A stretch of 64,000 nucleotides of DNA from Bacillota bacterium (GTDB lineage: Bacteria; Bacillota; Clostridia; Christensenellales; CAG-917), in contig JAMPEA010000002.1 in NCBI GenBank assembly GCA_023665365.1, positions 69,051 to 133,050 of the forward strand. Direction: 5' to 3'. Shown one piece after another: positions 15,873 through 23,002 of the stretch. The position numbers were made by a program, and so were the translations under genes. How positions within the stretch are numbered: position 1 is the stretch's first letter; every line of letters begins with the position of its first letter. The notes beneath the pieces are model-generated. The model saw nothing but the letters and a program-made list of their open reading frames with translations, made no database searches and was not told the DNA's origin.

Positions 15873-16742
15873 ATGGCAAGAAAACATCAAGAAGAGGTCG
15901 ATATTCAAGAAGAGCCGCTCACCATCGATATGGCGGACGGCGAACCTCTTTACGAATCCGACGCGTACGGTTCACCGCAACCGGACTACGGCTCGGACGT
16001 TACCGTTATGAAACAGGTCGGCATCGGCGGACCTGTGCCTATCGTTGCGCCCAAGCACAACACGATACAGCTTCAACCGATAGTCGTGCCTCTTGCCGTC
16101 GTGCCCTATATGACGCAGGATAGCAACGTGCTCCGCACCGACAACAGACAGGCGGGCGGATACGTCCCCGAGGAGGAAGAAAGCTATCGTGAGGCAACCG
16201 AGTTCGATACCGCTCCCCGCCGTCGCGCAAAGTCCGCCAAAAAGAAGAGAGCGGTCTCCTATACGAGGATTTTCTCGCTTATATCCTTTATCATCACGGC
16301 GTTATTCCTTGTGCCATTCTTCCTGTCCTACAAGGAGATTGCTATCGGCGATATGCTCATCATGGAGTTTAACGTCATCGCATTTATCCAAATTTGGATT
16401 GACTTCGGCTTCAATATCCAGACGGACTACGTACAGCTTATCTACGTCATCGTCATGGGGCTTGCTGGCATACAGCTCATTCTTACTCTGCTCGGCATAA
16501 TCATCGGCAAGTATCCAAAGCCGATTATATCCATACTGTCCTTCCTCACTACGGGCAGTTTCTTGGGCTTGCTGATTTACGCGCTCATCAAAAAGGCGTT
16601 TATTGCCGAGCTTGAAATTGGCTTCCTCGTACTGCTTTCGGTCAGCGCTTTGAACTTCATATTGAGCATAGTGTTCTCCATCCTTTTAAACAGCAAGGAG
16701 GATAAGGAGGAGAGGAGAGTAAGGCGCGGTTCGGAAATTTGA
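15873..16742 (+). CDS. Four-TM membrane protein with long acidic N-terminus (operon gene 3)
   Basis: 289 residues. An acidic cytosolic region (1-110) contains VVPLAVVPYMTQDS, close to PVAFVPYVTQEQ of the zinc-ribbon protein in the same operon, and ends in a basic stretch (RRRAKSAKKKR). Four membrane segments are predicted at about 128-150, 187-209, 218-240 and 246-270, followed by a short basic tail. A strong ribosome site (aggagg) lies 7 nt before the ATG. No known family was recognised; it is probably a partner of its two neighbours. Confidence 0.75.
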   Translation: MARKHQEEVDIQEEPLTIDMADGEPLYESDAYGSPQPDYGSDVTVMKQVGIGGPVPIVAPKHNTIQLQPIVVPLAVVPYMTQDSNVLRTDNRQAGGYVPEEEESYREATEFDTAPRRRAKSAKKKRAVSYTRIFSLISFIITALFLVPFFLSYKEIAIGDMLIMEFNVIAFIQIWIDFGFNIQTDYVQLIYVIVMGLAGIQLILTLLGIIIGKYPKPIISILSFLTTGSFLGLLIYALIKKAFIAELEIGFLVLLSVSALNFILSIVFSILLNSKEDKEERRVRRGSEI

Positions 16743-16790
16743 CAATCGCGCGCGTATTCCTTATAAGATGATGCAATAAACCCCGATTTT

Positions 16791-16932
16791 ACCCCACAAA
16801 ACGGGGACGTTTTGCGGGGACCCCGATTTACCCCATAAATTGCCAATTTATGGAGACCCCGAAGAATAACCCCACAAAACAGGGACGTTTTGCGGGGACC
16901 CCATAGGGAACCCCGTAGGACGTTTTGCGGGG
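16791..16932. repeat. Cluster of REP-like palindromes
   Basis: Four related units in a row: accccacaaaac...gttttgcgggga (16791-16820), accccataaatt...aatttatggaga (16830-16856), a second accccacaaaac unit (16870-16897) and a shortened ccccgtagg...gcgggg unit (16911-16932). Each is an imperfect inverted repeat around a short ggga-containing loop. A fifth relative is at 3137-3164. They sit between the membrane-protein operon and walJ and leave only 9 bases before the walJ ATG. Confidence 0.75.
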
Positions 16933-16941
16933 TAAAAATAT

Positions 16942-17721
16942 ATGTTAAAACTCGTATCCCTCGCAAGTGGCAGTAAGGGCAACGCCACGCTAATACTTTC
17001 TGACAAATCCGCGCTACTTTGCGACGCAGGGATTTCCTATTCCCATCTAAGTAGGGAGCTTGACGCGCTCGGCTTAAAACCGTCTATGCTCGACGGCGTG
17101 GTGATAACGCACGAGCATATCGACCATATCAAGGCGCTCCCCAAGCTCGCAGAGGATTGCAAAATCTACGCGCACCCGCTTACCGCAAGAGCTATATATC
17201 TTAGGCAGGGCGCGCTTAAAAATGCGGCGAACGTCGATAATTACGAGGGCGGATTTTCAGTCGGAGACATAAATGTCGAGCCTTTCAGAATTCCGCACGA
17301 CGCAGAATATCCGCTTGCATACTCCTTTTCGTCGGACGGCGCAAGGTGTAGTATCGCCACCGATATAGGCGTGCCCACGCTCGGAGTGCTTCGCAATATC
17401 AAGGACAGCGAGGTCGTTTTGCTCGAAGCCAATCACGATATAACTATGCTCAAAGAGGGCAATTATCCGCCGCCGCTCAAAGCGCGAATACTCTCTGACA
17501 AGGGACACCTGTCCAACGACGCTGCTGCTCGGATTGTAAAACGCCTCGTCGGTCAGAGCAAGGTCAAAACTCTCCTGCTCGGGCATATCAGCGAAAACAA
17601 CAACACTGAGGAGTGTGCCTTTAATACGATAAAAAACGCGCTCGAAAGTATGAGCGACAAGGCAATATCCCTGCATATCGCGCACCAAAACCGCAAAAGC
17701 GAGGTCTTTGAAATAAAATGA
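16942..17721 (+). CDS. walJ: WalJ/YycJ-type metallo-beta-lactamase-fold hydrolase
   Basis: 259 residues. The N-terminus LASGSKGNATLI and the metal-binding motif ITHEHIDHIKAL (HxHxDH near residue 58) are the family signature, and GHLSND and LLGHISENNNT supply later metal ligands. Bacterial members are thought to be 5'-exonucleases that link cell-wall signalling and DNA repair. In many Firmicutes walJ stands shortly before rlmH; here two CPBP proteases fill the gap between them. No ribosome site is obvious and the palindrome cluster ends just before the ATG. Confidence 0.88.
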   Translation: MLKLVSLASGSKGNATLILSDKSALLCDAGISYSHLSRELDALGLKPSMLDGVVITHEHIDHIKALPKLAEDCKIYAHPLTARAIYLRQGALKNAANVDNYEGGFSVGDINVEPFRIPHDAEYPLAYSFSSDGARCSIATDIGVPTLGVLRNIKDSEVVLLEANHDITMLKEGNYPPPLKARILSDKGHLSNDAAARIVKRLVGQSKVKTLLLGHISENNNTEECAFNTIKNALESMSDKAISLHIAHQNRKSEVFEIK

Positions 17722-18803
17722 GAAAAACTATCGGCGCAAGCGAAAGTTCGTCAATATATCTTATAGCAATATGCGCCGGAAGTATCATGTCGCTGTTTAT
17801 GTCGCTTATCCTGTCCAAGGCGGACGCGGAGTTCGGCGGAATGAGCGTGCAAAGCTGGGTCGGCTACGCGCTTATGCAGGCGGCGTTTATCGCAAGCGTA
17901 CTGATATATGCAAAGGCGCGCAAGGTGGACGAGCTTTCGATTGCCAAAATCAAAAAGCCGCGCGATTTCAGACAGCTTTTGCTCACTCCGTTTATCGCAA
18001 TCGCAACCATATTGATATTTTTGCCGCTTGCAAACCTGTGGGGTTCGTTTTTGGACTTGATACACTTTCACGGCGCGGGCGTTGCCGTCCCTAACGACGG
18101 AAACGTCGGCGTTTACTTTTTGTCCTTGCTCGTCATGGCGGCGCTTCCCGCTTTCGGCGAGGAATTGCTTATGCGCGGCAACGTCTTTCACGGGCTTTCT
18201 ACAAAGAGCGTATGGTTTGGCATTTTGATGTCGTCGCTGTTTTTCAGCCTTATGCACGCAAGCCCCTATCAGACGGTGCATCAGTTCGGGCTCGGATTTG
18301 CAATGGCAATCACGCTTATCCTCACAGGCTCGATTTGGGCTACGGTGCTCGTGCACTTTTTCAACAATTTTATTAGCATAACGCTTTCAAACTATCTGCC
18401 GCAGGTGGACGCGATTTATATCGAGCTCGGCTATTTCAACTGGCTAACGGGCGCGGCAAGCGTAATCGCGGGGATTGTTTTGCTCGTTTTGCTTTTCTAC
18501 ATTCTGCACAGGCTCGGCGACAAAAACGGGGATTTCAGAGTGGTTGAAACGGGCATTGTCTACGATGAGTTCACCATAAGCCCCATTCTGCCGAAAGAGA
18601 CAAAGATAAATCCTATTAAGGGCTTTTTCAAATTTTTCGCGTCGCTGTTCACCGTCAAGGGCTGGCGGAGCGTTACGCGCGTCTTAAACCGCGCCAACGA
18701 CGTGAATTGTCTCGGCAAGGCGCAGCCGATGATAGGAGTGTGGATTGCGCTCGGACTTAGCGTAATCTATTGGCTGTATTCGTTTATTTCGGGGCTGATA
18801 TGA
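17718..18803 (+). CDS. CPBP-family intramembrane metalloprotease, first of a pair
   Basis: 361 residues with about eight membrane segments. CPBP (Abi/CAAX-protease-like) motifs are intact: EELLMRG near residue 148 (EExxxR), FSLMHAS near 176 (FxxxH) and HFFNNFIS near 213 (HxxxN). These residues form the metal site of Rce1-like enzymes. A soluble C-terminal region of about 70 residues follows the protease core before a last TM segment. It overlaps walJ by 4 bases and the next CPBP gene by 4 bases. Clostridial members act in membrane-protein turnover, peptide maturation or immunity; the substrate is unknown. Confidence 0.88.
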   Translation: MRKTIGASESSSIYLIAICAGSIMSLFMSLILSKADAEFGGMSVQSWVGYALMQAAFIASVLIYAKARKVDELSIAKIKKPRDFRQLLLTPFIAIATILIFLPLANLWGSFLDLIHFHGAGVAVPNDGNVGVYFLSLLVMAALPAFGEELLMRGNVFHGLSTKSVWFGILMSSLFFSLMHASPYQTVHQFGLGFAMAITLILTGSIWATVLVHFFNNFISITLSNYLPQVDAIYIELGYFNWLTGAASVIAGIVLLVLLFYILHRLGDKNGDFRVVETGIVYDEFTISPILPKETKINPIKGFFKFFASLFTVKGWRSVTRVLNRANDVNCLGKAQPMIGVWIALGLSVIYWLYSFISGLI

Positions 18804-19759
18804 TAAAGCGCAACGGCATAGGCTTCATCTATTTCGCCGTTGTGGTTGCGTCGCTCCTGCTCAGGATTGCGTCTGCGCTCGACGTGTACTCCGCGCTCGG
18901 AGTGAGCGACACCGACGCATTTTACTCCTGCATGGTTCAGATTATGATTTTCGGCGTTATGCCGATTTCCCTTTACTTTCTCACTGTCGGACGGCGGGAA
19001 GGCGCAAAAAAGTTCCTCGGCGACTTCGGCGTAAAAAAGGTGAAAGGCAAGACCGCGCTACTCGTGCTTCCGCTTGCGATATGTATGATTATAGTGTCCT
19101 CGGGCATATCCTTTGCGTGGCAAAATATGCTTGCGCTTATGGGCTACGTGCGCACGTCCTCGCCCACGGATTACAGTAGTATCGGCGTGCTGTTTAGCGA
19201 GCTTGTGCTCGTCGCGGTGCTCCCCGCGACGTTCGAGGAGATTGCGCATAGAGGACTGCTGTATGCCGGCTATCGCGAGTGCGGGTGGAAATTCGTACTG
19301 ATAAGCGCGCTGTACTTTTCGCTTATGCACCAAAACATAACGCAGACGGGCTACACCTTTTTCGCGGGGGCTTGTATGGCGCTTGCAATGTACTACACAG
19401 GTTCGATATTCCCAGGAATTTTCATGCACTTTTTGAATAACGCCGTGTCCGTCGTCGGCGAGTACGTCGGGCAAAACGGCGGATTTTTATCCTTTATAAA
19501 TGTCATAGAAAATTGGATTTACGGGTCTTACGCAGGGCTTGCGGTCGGCATAGTTATAGTTATCGTGTGCGCGGCGCTTATGGCGTTGATATATTATGCA
19601 ATGCGCAAGAACGCGGTCAAAGACGGGATTATCGACCCCCGTCCTTTCGCTCCCGTCGAGGGAGTGAAGCCCGTATATAAGGATATTCCGTTTATACTGA
19701 CGGTGGTTATCGGCGTAGGCGCAACGACGTTCAGCCTTGTATGGGGGCTGCTGCGATGA
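18800..19759 (+). CDS. CPBP-family intramembrane metalloprotease, second of a pair
   Basis: 319 residues from the ATG overlapping the stop of the previous gene (ATGA). Motifs EEIAHRG near residue 147, FSLMHQN near 173 and HFLNNAVS near 210 are all present, so it should be active. It is a diverged copy of its neighbour, probably from an old duplication, and lacks the long C-terminal soluble extension. It overlaps rlmH by 4 bases, so walJ, both proteases and rlmH form one coupled operon. Confidence 0.88.
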   Translation: MIKRNGIGFIYFAVVVASLLLRIASALDVYSALGVSDTDAFYSCMVQIMIFGVMPISLYFLTVGRREGAKKFLGDFGVKKVKGKTALLVLPLAICMIIVSSGISFAWQNMLALMGYVRTSSPTDYSSIGVLFSELVLVAVLPATFEEIAHRGLLYAGYRECGWKFVLISALYFSLMHQNITQTGYTFFAGACMALAMYYTGSIFPGIFMHFLNNAVSVVGEYVGQNGGFLSFINVIENWIYGSYAGLAVGIVIVIVCAALMALIYYAMRKNAVKDGIIDPRPFAPVEGVKPVYKDIPFILTVVIGVGATTFSLVWGLLR

Positions 19760-20214
19760 GGATAAATATCATAGCGATAGGCAGGATAAAGGAAAGATAT
19801 TTTGCGGACGCGGTCGAGGAGTACGTCAAACGTTGCTCCCGCTTCGGCGACTTAAAAATAATCGAGCTTCCCGACGCGCCGAGCGGCAAGTCGGCGGAGG
19901 AGCAAAAGCGCATCGAGAGCGCCGCGCTCCTCGACAGAGCGAAAGGATATATAGTAGCCATGGACGGCATAGGGGAGCAGGTGACGAGCGAGGCGCTCGC
20001 TGCGCTCATAAGCGCAAAAGGCGTGGAGGGCGCAAAGGAAATCTCCTTTTTGATAGGCGGCAGTCACGGACACACGGACGAGTTGAGAAGCCGAGCGGAC
20101 AAAGTGATTTCGTTTGGCAAAATCACGCTTCCGCACCAGTTGTTCCGCGTCGTCCTTTGCGAGCAGATATATCGCGCGCTTACCATAATCGCAGGGACAC
20201 CCTACAACAAATAG
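19756..20214 (+). CDS. rlmH: 23S rRNA (pseudouridine1915-N3)-methyltransferase RlmH
   Basis: 152 residues, the typical length of this SPOUT methyltransferase. It begins MRINIIAIGRIKERYF, has the trefoil-knot AdoMet segment FLIGGSHGH and ends with the hallmark HQLFRVVLCEQIYRA followed by GTPYNK (most relatives have PYHK). It methylates pseudouridine 1915 in helix 69 of 23S rRNA as a late ribosome-assembly step. The start overlaps the upstream stop (ATGA). Confidence 0.96.
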   Translation: MRINIIAIGRIKERYFADAVEEYVKRCSRFGDLKIIELPDAPSGKSAEEQKRIESAALLDRAKGYIVAMDGIGEQVTSEALAALISAKGVEGAKEISFLIGGSHGHTDELRSRADKVISFGKITLPHQLFRVVLCEQIYRALTIIAGTPYNK

Positions 20215-20239
20215 TATAAACGCGCAAATTTGCACAATC

Positions 20240-20260
20240 CGCACTTTAAGTGCGTTTTAC
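20240..20260 (+). terminator. Weak hairpin after rlmH
   Basis: The palindrome cgcactt-t-aagtgcg (20240-20254) is followed by tttta. It is a short possible terminator between rlmH and tadA. Confidence 0.35.
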
Positions 20261-20287
20261 GATATATAAACTGCCGATAGGTGAATT

Positions 20288-20755
20288 ATGTATGACGAAA
20301 AATTTATGCTCCGCGCAATAGATGTCGCAAGAGAATGCGCGCAGTTCGACGAAGTGCCCGTTGGCGCGGTGCTTGTCAAGGACGGCGTTATTTTGGCGGA
20401 AAGCGGCAACGAAAAGGAGCGCGAAAACAACGCGCTTCGTCACGCCGAGACGATTGTGCTTGAAAAGGGCGCAAAACTCCTCGGCAACTGGTGGCTTGAA
20501 AACTGCGAGCTTTACGTCACCTTGGAGCCCTGTCCCATGTGCGCGGGCGCGATGATAAATTCGCGCATACGCTCGCTGTACTTCGGCGCGTACGATGAAA
20601 AAAGCGGCGCGTGCGGGTCAAAGGTCAACCTGCTTGAAGAGGGGCTTTTCAATCACAACATCGAGGTCGCGGGCGGATTTTTAAAGGACGAGTGCGCAAA
20701 ACTTCTGTCCGACTTTTTCAAATCCAAGCGCGAGGCGAAAAGACAGCGGAGCTAA
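20288..20755 (+). CDS. tadA: tRNA-specific adenosine deaminase TadA
   Basis: 155 residues of the cytidine/deoxycytidylate deaminase fold. HAE (near residue 52) supplies the zinc His and catalytic Glu, and PCPMCAGA supplies the two zinc Cys. The NALRHAE context and the GACGSKVNLL segment are as in TadA, which changes A34 to inosine in tRNA-Arg(ACG). The ribosome site is taggtg. Its C-terminal tail is basic (KSKREAKRQRS), suited to tRNA binding. Confidence 0.95.
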   Translation: MYDEKFMLRAIDVARECAQFDEVPVGAVLVKDGVILAESGNEKERENNALRHAETIVLEKGAKLLGNWWLENCELYVTLEPCPMCAGAMINSRIRSLYFGAYDEKSGACGSKVNLLEEGLFNHNIEVAGGFLKDECAKLLSDFFKSKREAKRQRS

Positions 20756-20829
20756 GAAAGTAAAGAGCATAATTCAAATCCGACGGCAATCGAATAATAA
20801 AAACCGAATTGCAATCACGTCGGGGCTAC

Positions 20830-20863
20830 GCGAAAGCGGGAGGAAAATTCCTCCCGCTTTCGC
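20830..20863. repeat. Perfect 34-bp palindrome
   Basis: gcgaaagcgggaggaa, two central bases, then its exact complement. There is no T run on either side, so it is not a textbook terminator, though it lies between convergent genes (tadA and the small membrane protein) and may stop or protect both transcripts. Confidence 0.7.
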
Positions 20864-20954
20864 AACTATAAGGGAAATGATATTGAGGTGAAGGGCGACG
20901 TGCCTTGGCGCGAAACAAGTAGAGAGTGCGCCTTAACGTTTAGTGCGTTTTTCG

Positions 20955-21116
20955 TTATGCGTCATAGGCGCAAACGGTTGACTGTGAGGCAAATTCGCTC
21001 GTCGGCAGAAGTTTATCGGGGTCTATTCCGAATAGACAGGCGACTATCGATACCGCAAGCGTTACGAGTGTAGTGACGATGATTGCAACAAGTTTTTCCT
21101 TTTTCTGTTTGTCCAT
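20955..21116 (-). CDS. 53-residue single-TM small protein
   Basis: It starts at the ATG 21114-21116, with AGGGAG about 7 nt upstream on the minus strand; longer upstream frames lack such a site. A charged start (MDKQKKEK), one hydrophobic segment (about 9-30, LVAIIVTTLVTLAVSIVACLFG) and a short polar tail. It is similar in plan to small TM proteins such as the smalltalk group, but I cannot show relationship. It is oriented against its neighbours and stands alone. Confidence 0.55.
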   Translation of the reverse strand: MDKQKKEKLVAIIVTTLVTLAVSIVACLFGIDPDKLLPTSEFASQSTVCAYDA

Positions 21117-21287
21117 ATATAATTCTCCCTTAATAGTTGTTTGGCTTCGGCTGTCGTTGCAAGTCGCCCTTCGCCTGCATAATAAATCCAAAAAACTCCA
21201 AACGGAAATTATTATGTCAAATATTCTCCCAAAAAACGGTGACATAATTCCTGCAAGTATTTTGAAAAATTTTAATATATTGTAGGT

Positions 21288-22328
21288 ATGGACAAGTTCA
21301 ATATAGTTTTCATAGAAACCGAAAATGCAAAGCGTTCGATACTCGGACGCAGAGCCGAGGAGTATATTTTGAGGGAGTTCGCCGTCTTTGACGCGGCAGG
21401 CAGTCGCATCGTCAAAGAGGAAGTATATCTAAGTTCGCCCGAAAAATATTTTCTTCCCGACGCGATAAACGTCGCGCTTACCCTCGACACTCCGCTCCTA
21501 AGGCGAAAGACGGTGGAGCACTTTATCGCGCTTATGCGCCATAAAAATATAAAATCCGTTAGGCTCGGCGCGAGGGACTCTATGTCGTTCATTCGCATAG
21601 GCGACGCCGCCGACGAGGGAATTTTCGTCTCCGACGACGACTTTTTGAAGTTAGGTGATGCAAAATCCTATAATATGGTGTATAATCTTTTAAAAGACAG
21701 GATACTCGACGCTCATCTGCTTGCGGGCGTGAATATCGTCGATAAGACGACGGTGTTCATCGACGATACCGTAAAAATCGAGTCGGGTGCGCAAATCCTG
21801 CCCTTTTCGCGTATCGAGGGCGACAGCGTAATCAAGCGCGACGCAAAAGTGGGCGCGTCTTACGTGCGCAACTCCGTGGTGGAAAGCGGCGCGTGCGTGG
21901 AAATGTCCCATATAGCGGATTCGTGCGTGCGTGCGCGCGCGACGGTCGGACCGTTTGCAAGGCTTCGCGGCGCGCAAATCGGCGAGGGGTGCCGCATAGG
22001 CGACTTCGTAGAGGTCAAGGCTTCCCGCCTCGCAGGCGGAGTGAAAGCCTCGCATCTCAGCTACGTCGGCGACGCAGAGGTCGGAGAGGGTACGAACGTG
22101 GGCTGCGGGACGGTGTTTTGCAACTACGACGGCAAGGAAAAGCATAAAACCACCGTCGGAAGCAAGTGCTTCCTCGGCGCAAATACAAATCTCATCGCGC
22201 CCGTGGTCGTCGGTGACAACGCATTTATCGCGGCGGGCACGACCGTCACGCGCGACGTGTGCGACAGCTCATTTACAATCGGGCGCGTGCGGCAGGATAC
22301 AAAGACAAAAACCAAATTGCAGGATTGA
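21288..22328 (+). CDS. GlmU-like acetyltransferase lacking a working pyrophosphorylase domain
   Basis: 346 residues, against about 456 for full GlmU. Residues about 150-335 form a left-handed beta helix of hexapeptide repeats with the key GlmU acetyltransferase stretch VEVKASRLAGGVKASHLSYVGDAEVG (catalytic His in SHLSY) and GCGTVFCNYDG, so acetylation of glucosamine-1-phosphate is plausible. The N-terminal 130 residues keep a similar position and the linker helix (YNLLKDRILDAHLLAGV) but lack the LAAGxGTRM nucleotide loop. The uridylyl step would need another protein. It stands before pth and mfd, matching the Firmicutes order glmU...pth-mfd. The start has only a weak upstream site. Confidence 0.82.
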   Translation: MDKFNIVFIETENAKRSILGRRAEEYILREFAVFDAAGSRIVKEEVYLSSPEKYFLPDAINVALTLDTPLLRRKTVEHFIALMRHKNIKSVRLGARDSMSFIRIGDAADEGIFVSDDDFLKLGDAKSYNMVYNLLKDRILDAHLLAGVNIVDKTTVFIDDTVKIESGAQILPFSRIEGDSVIKRDAKVGASYVRNSVVESGACVEMSHIADSCVRARATVGPFARLRGAQIGEGCRIGDFVEVKASRLAGGVKASHLSYVGDAEVGEGTNVGCGTVFCNYDGKEKHKTTVGSKCFLGANTNLIAPVVVGDNAFIAAGTTVTRDVCDSSFTIGRVRQDTKTKTKLQD

Positions 22329-22356
22329 GGCTTCGCCCGCCTGCTTAGGAGTGTGT

Positions 22357-22929
22357 ATGATACTCGTAGTGGGCTTGGGCAATCCGGGCGCAAAATACAA
22401 AAACACCTATCACAACGTCGGCTTTGAGGTTGCGGACGCGCTTGCGCGCAAGCTCGGCGGAAAGTTTTCAAAGGACGCGTGCGACTCAAAGATTGCCGAG
22501 TGCAAAAAGGCGGGCGTTATTGTCGCAAAGCCGCAGACCTATATGAACCTGTCGGGCGAGGCGGTTAAAAAGCTCGTGCGCGCCTACGACGTTGACGAGA
22601 CGAGCGAGCTCATCGTGTGTTACGACGACGTGGATTTGCCCCTCGGCAAACTGCGCTTGCGCGAGGAAGGGAGCGCGGGCACGCACAACGGAATGAGAAA
22701 TATCGTGCTCGAACTCGGCACTCAAAACTTTTTCAGACTGCGCGTCGGCACAAGAACGCCCGAGCTTGCGGGCGGACAGATTGCGCTTTTAGATTTCGTG
22801 CTTTCAAAGATAGACTATAAATATCAAGGCGATATAAAAGCCGCCGTTGACGGCGGCGCGGTCGCGCTTGCGGAGCTAATAAGCGGAGCTCCGCTTTGTC
22901 GCGTGCAGGAAAAACTAAACAGACGTTAA
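22357..22929 (+). CDS. pth: Peptidyl-tRNA hydrolase
   Basis: 190 residues from the ATG at 22357 (taggag 6 nt before). The start MILVVGLGNPGAKYKNTYHN is characteristic, with the catalytic His in YHNVGF. KPQTYMNLSGEA, YDDVDLPLGK and GTHNGMRN supply the other conserved Asn and Asp residues. It releases tRNA from dropped-off peptidyl-tRNA. It lies 28 bases after the GlmU-like gene and before mfd. Confidence 0.97.
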   Translation: MILVVGLGNPGAKYKNTYHNVGFEVADALARKLGGKFSKDACDSKIAECKKAGVIVAKPQTYMNLSGEAVKKLVRAYDVDETSELIVCYDDVDLPLGKLRLREEGSAGTHNGMRNIVLELGTQNFFRLRVGTRTPELAGGQIALLDFVLSKIDYKYQGDIKAAVDGGAVALAELISGAPLCRVQEKLNRR

Positions 22930-23002
22930 ACGTCAATATACGCAAAATAGGGCGTTTAACTATACAAAATAACGCAATAAAACGCATAATCGGATAAATA
23001 CG

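Noticed and set aside
16791-16932. CRISPR-like spacing of palindromes
   Set aside because: Units are adjacent or irregular, vary in sequence and have no spacers or cas genes.
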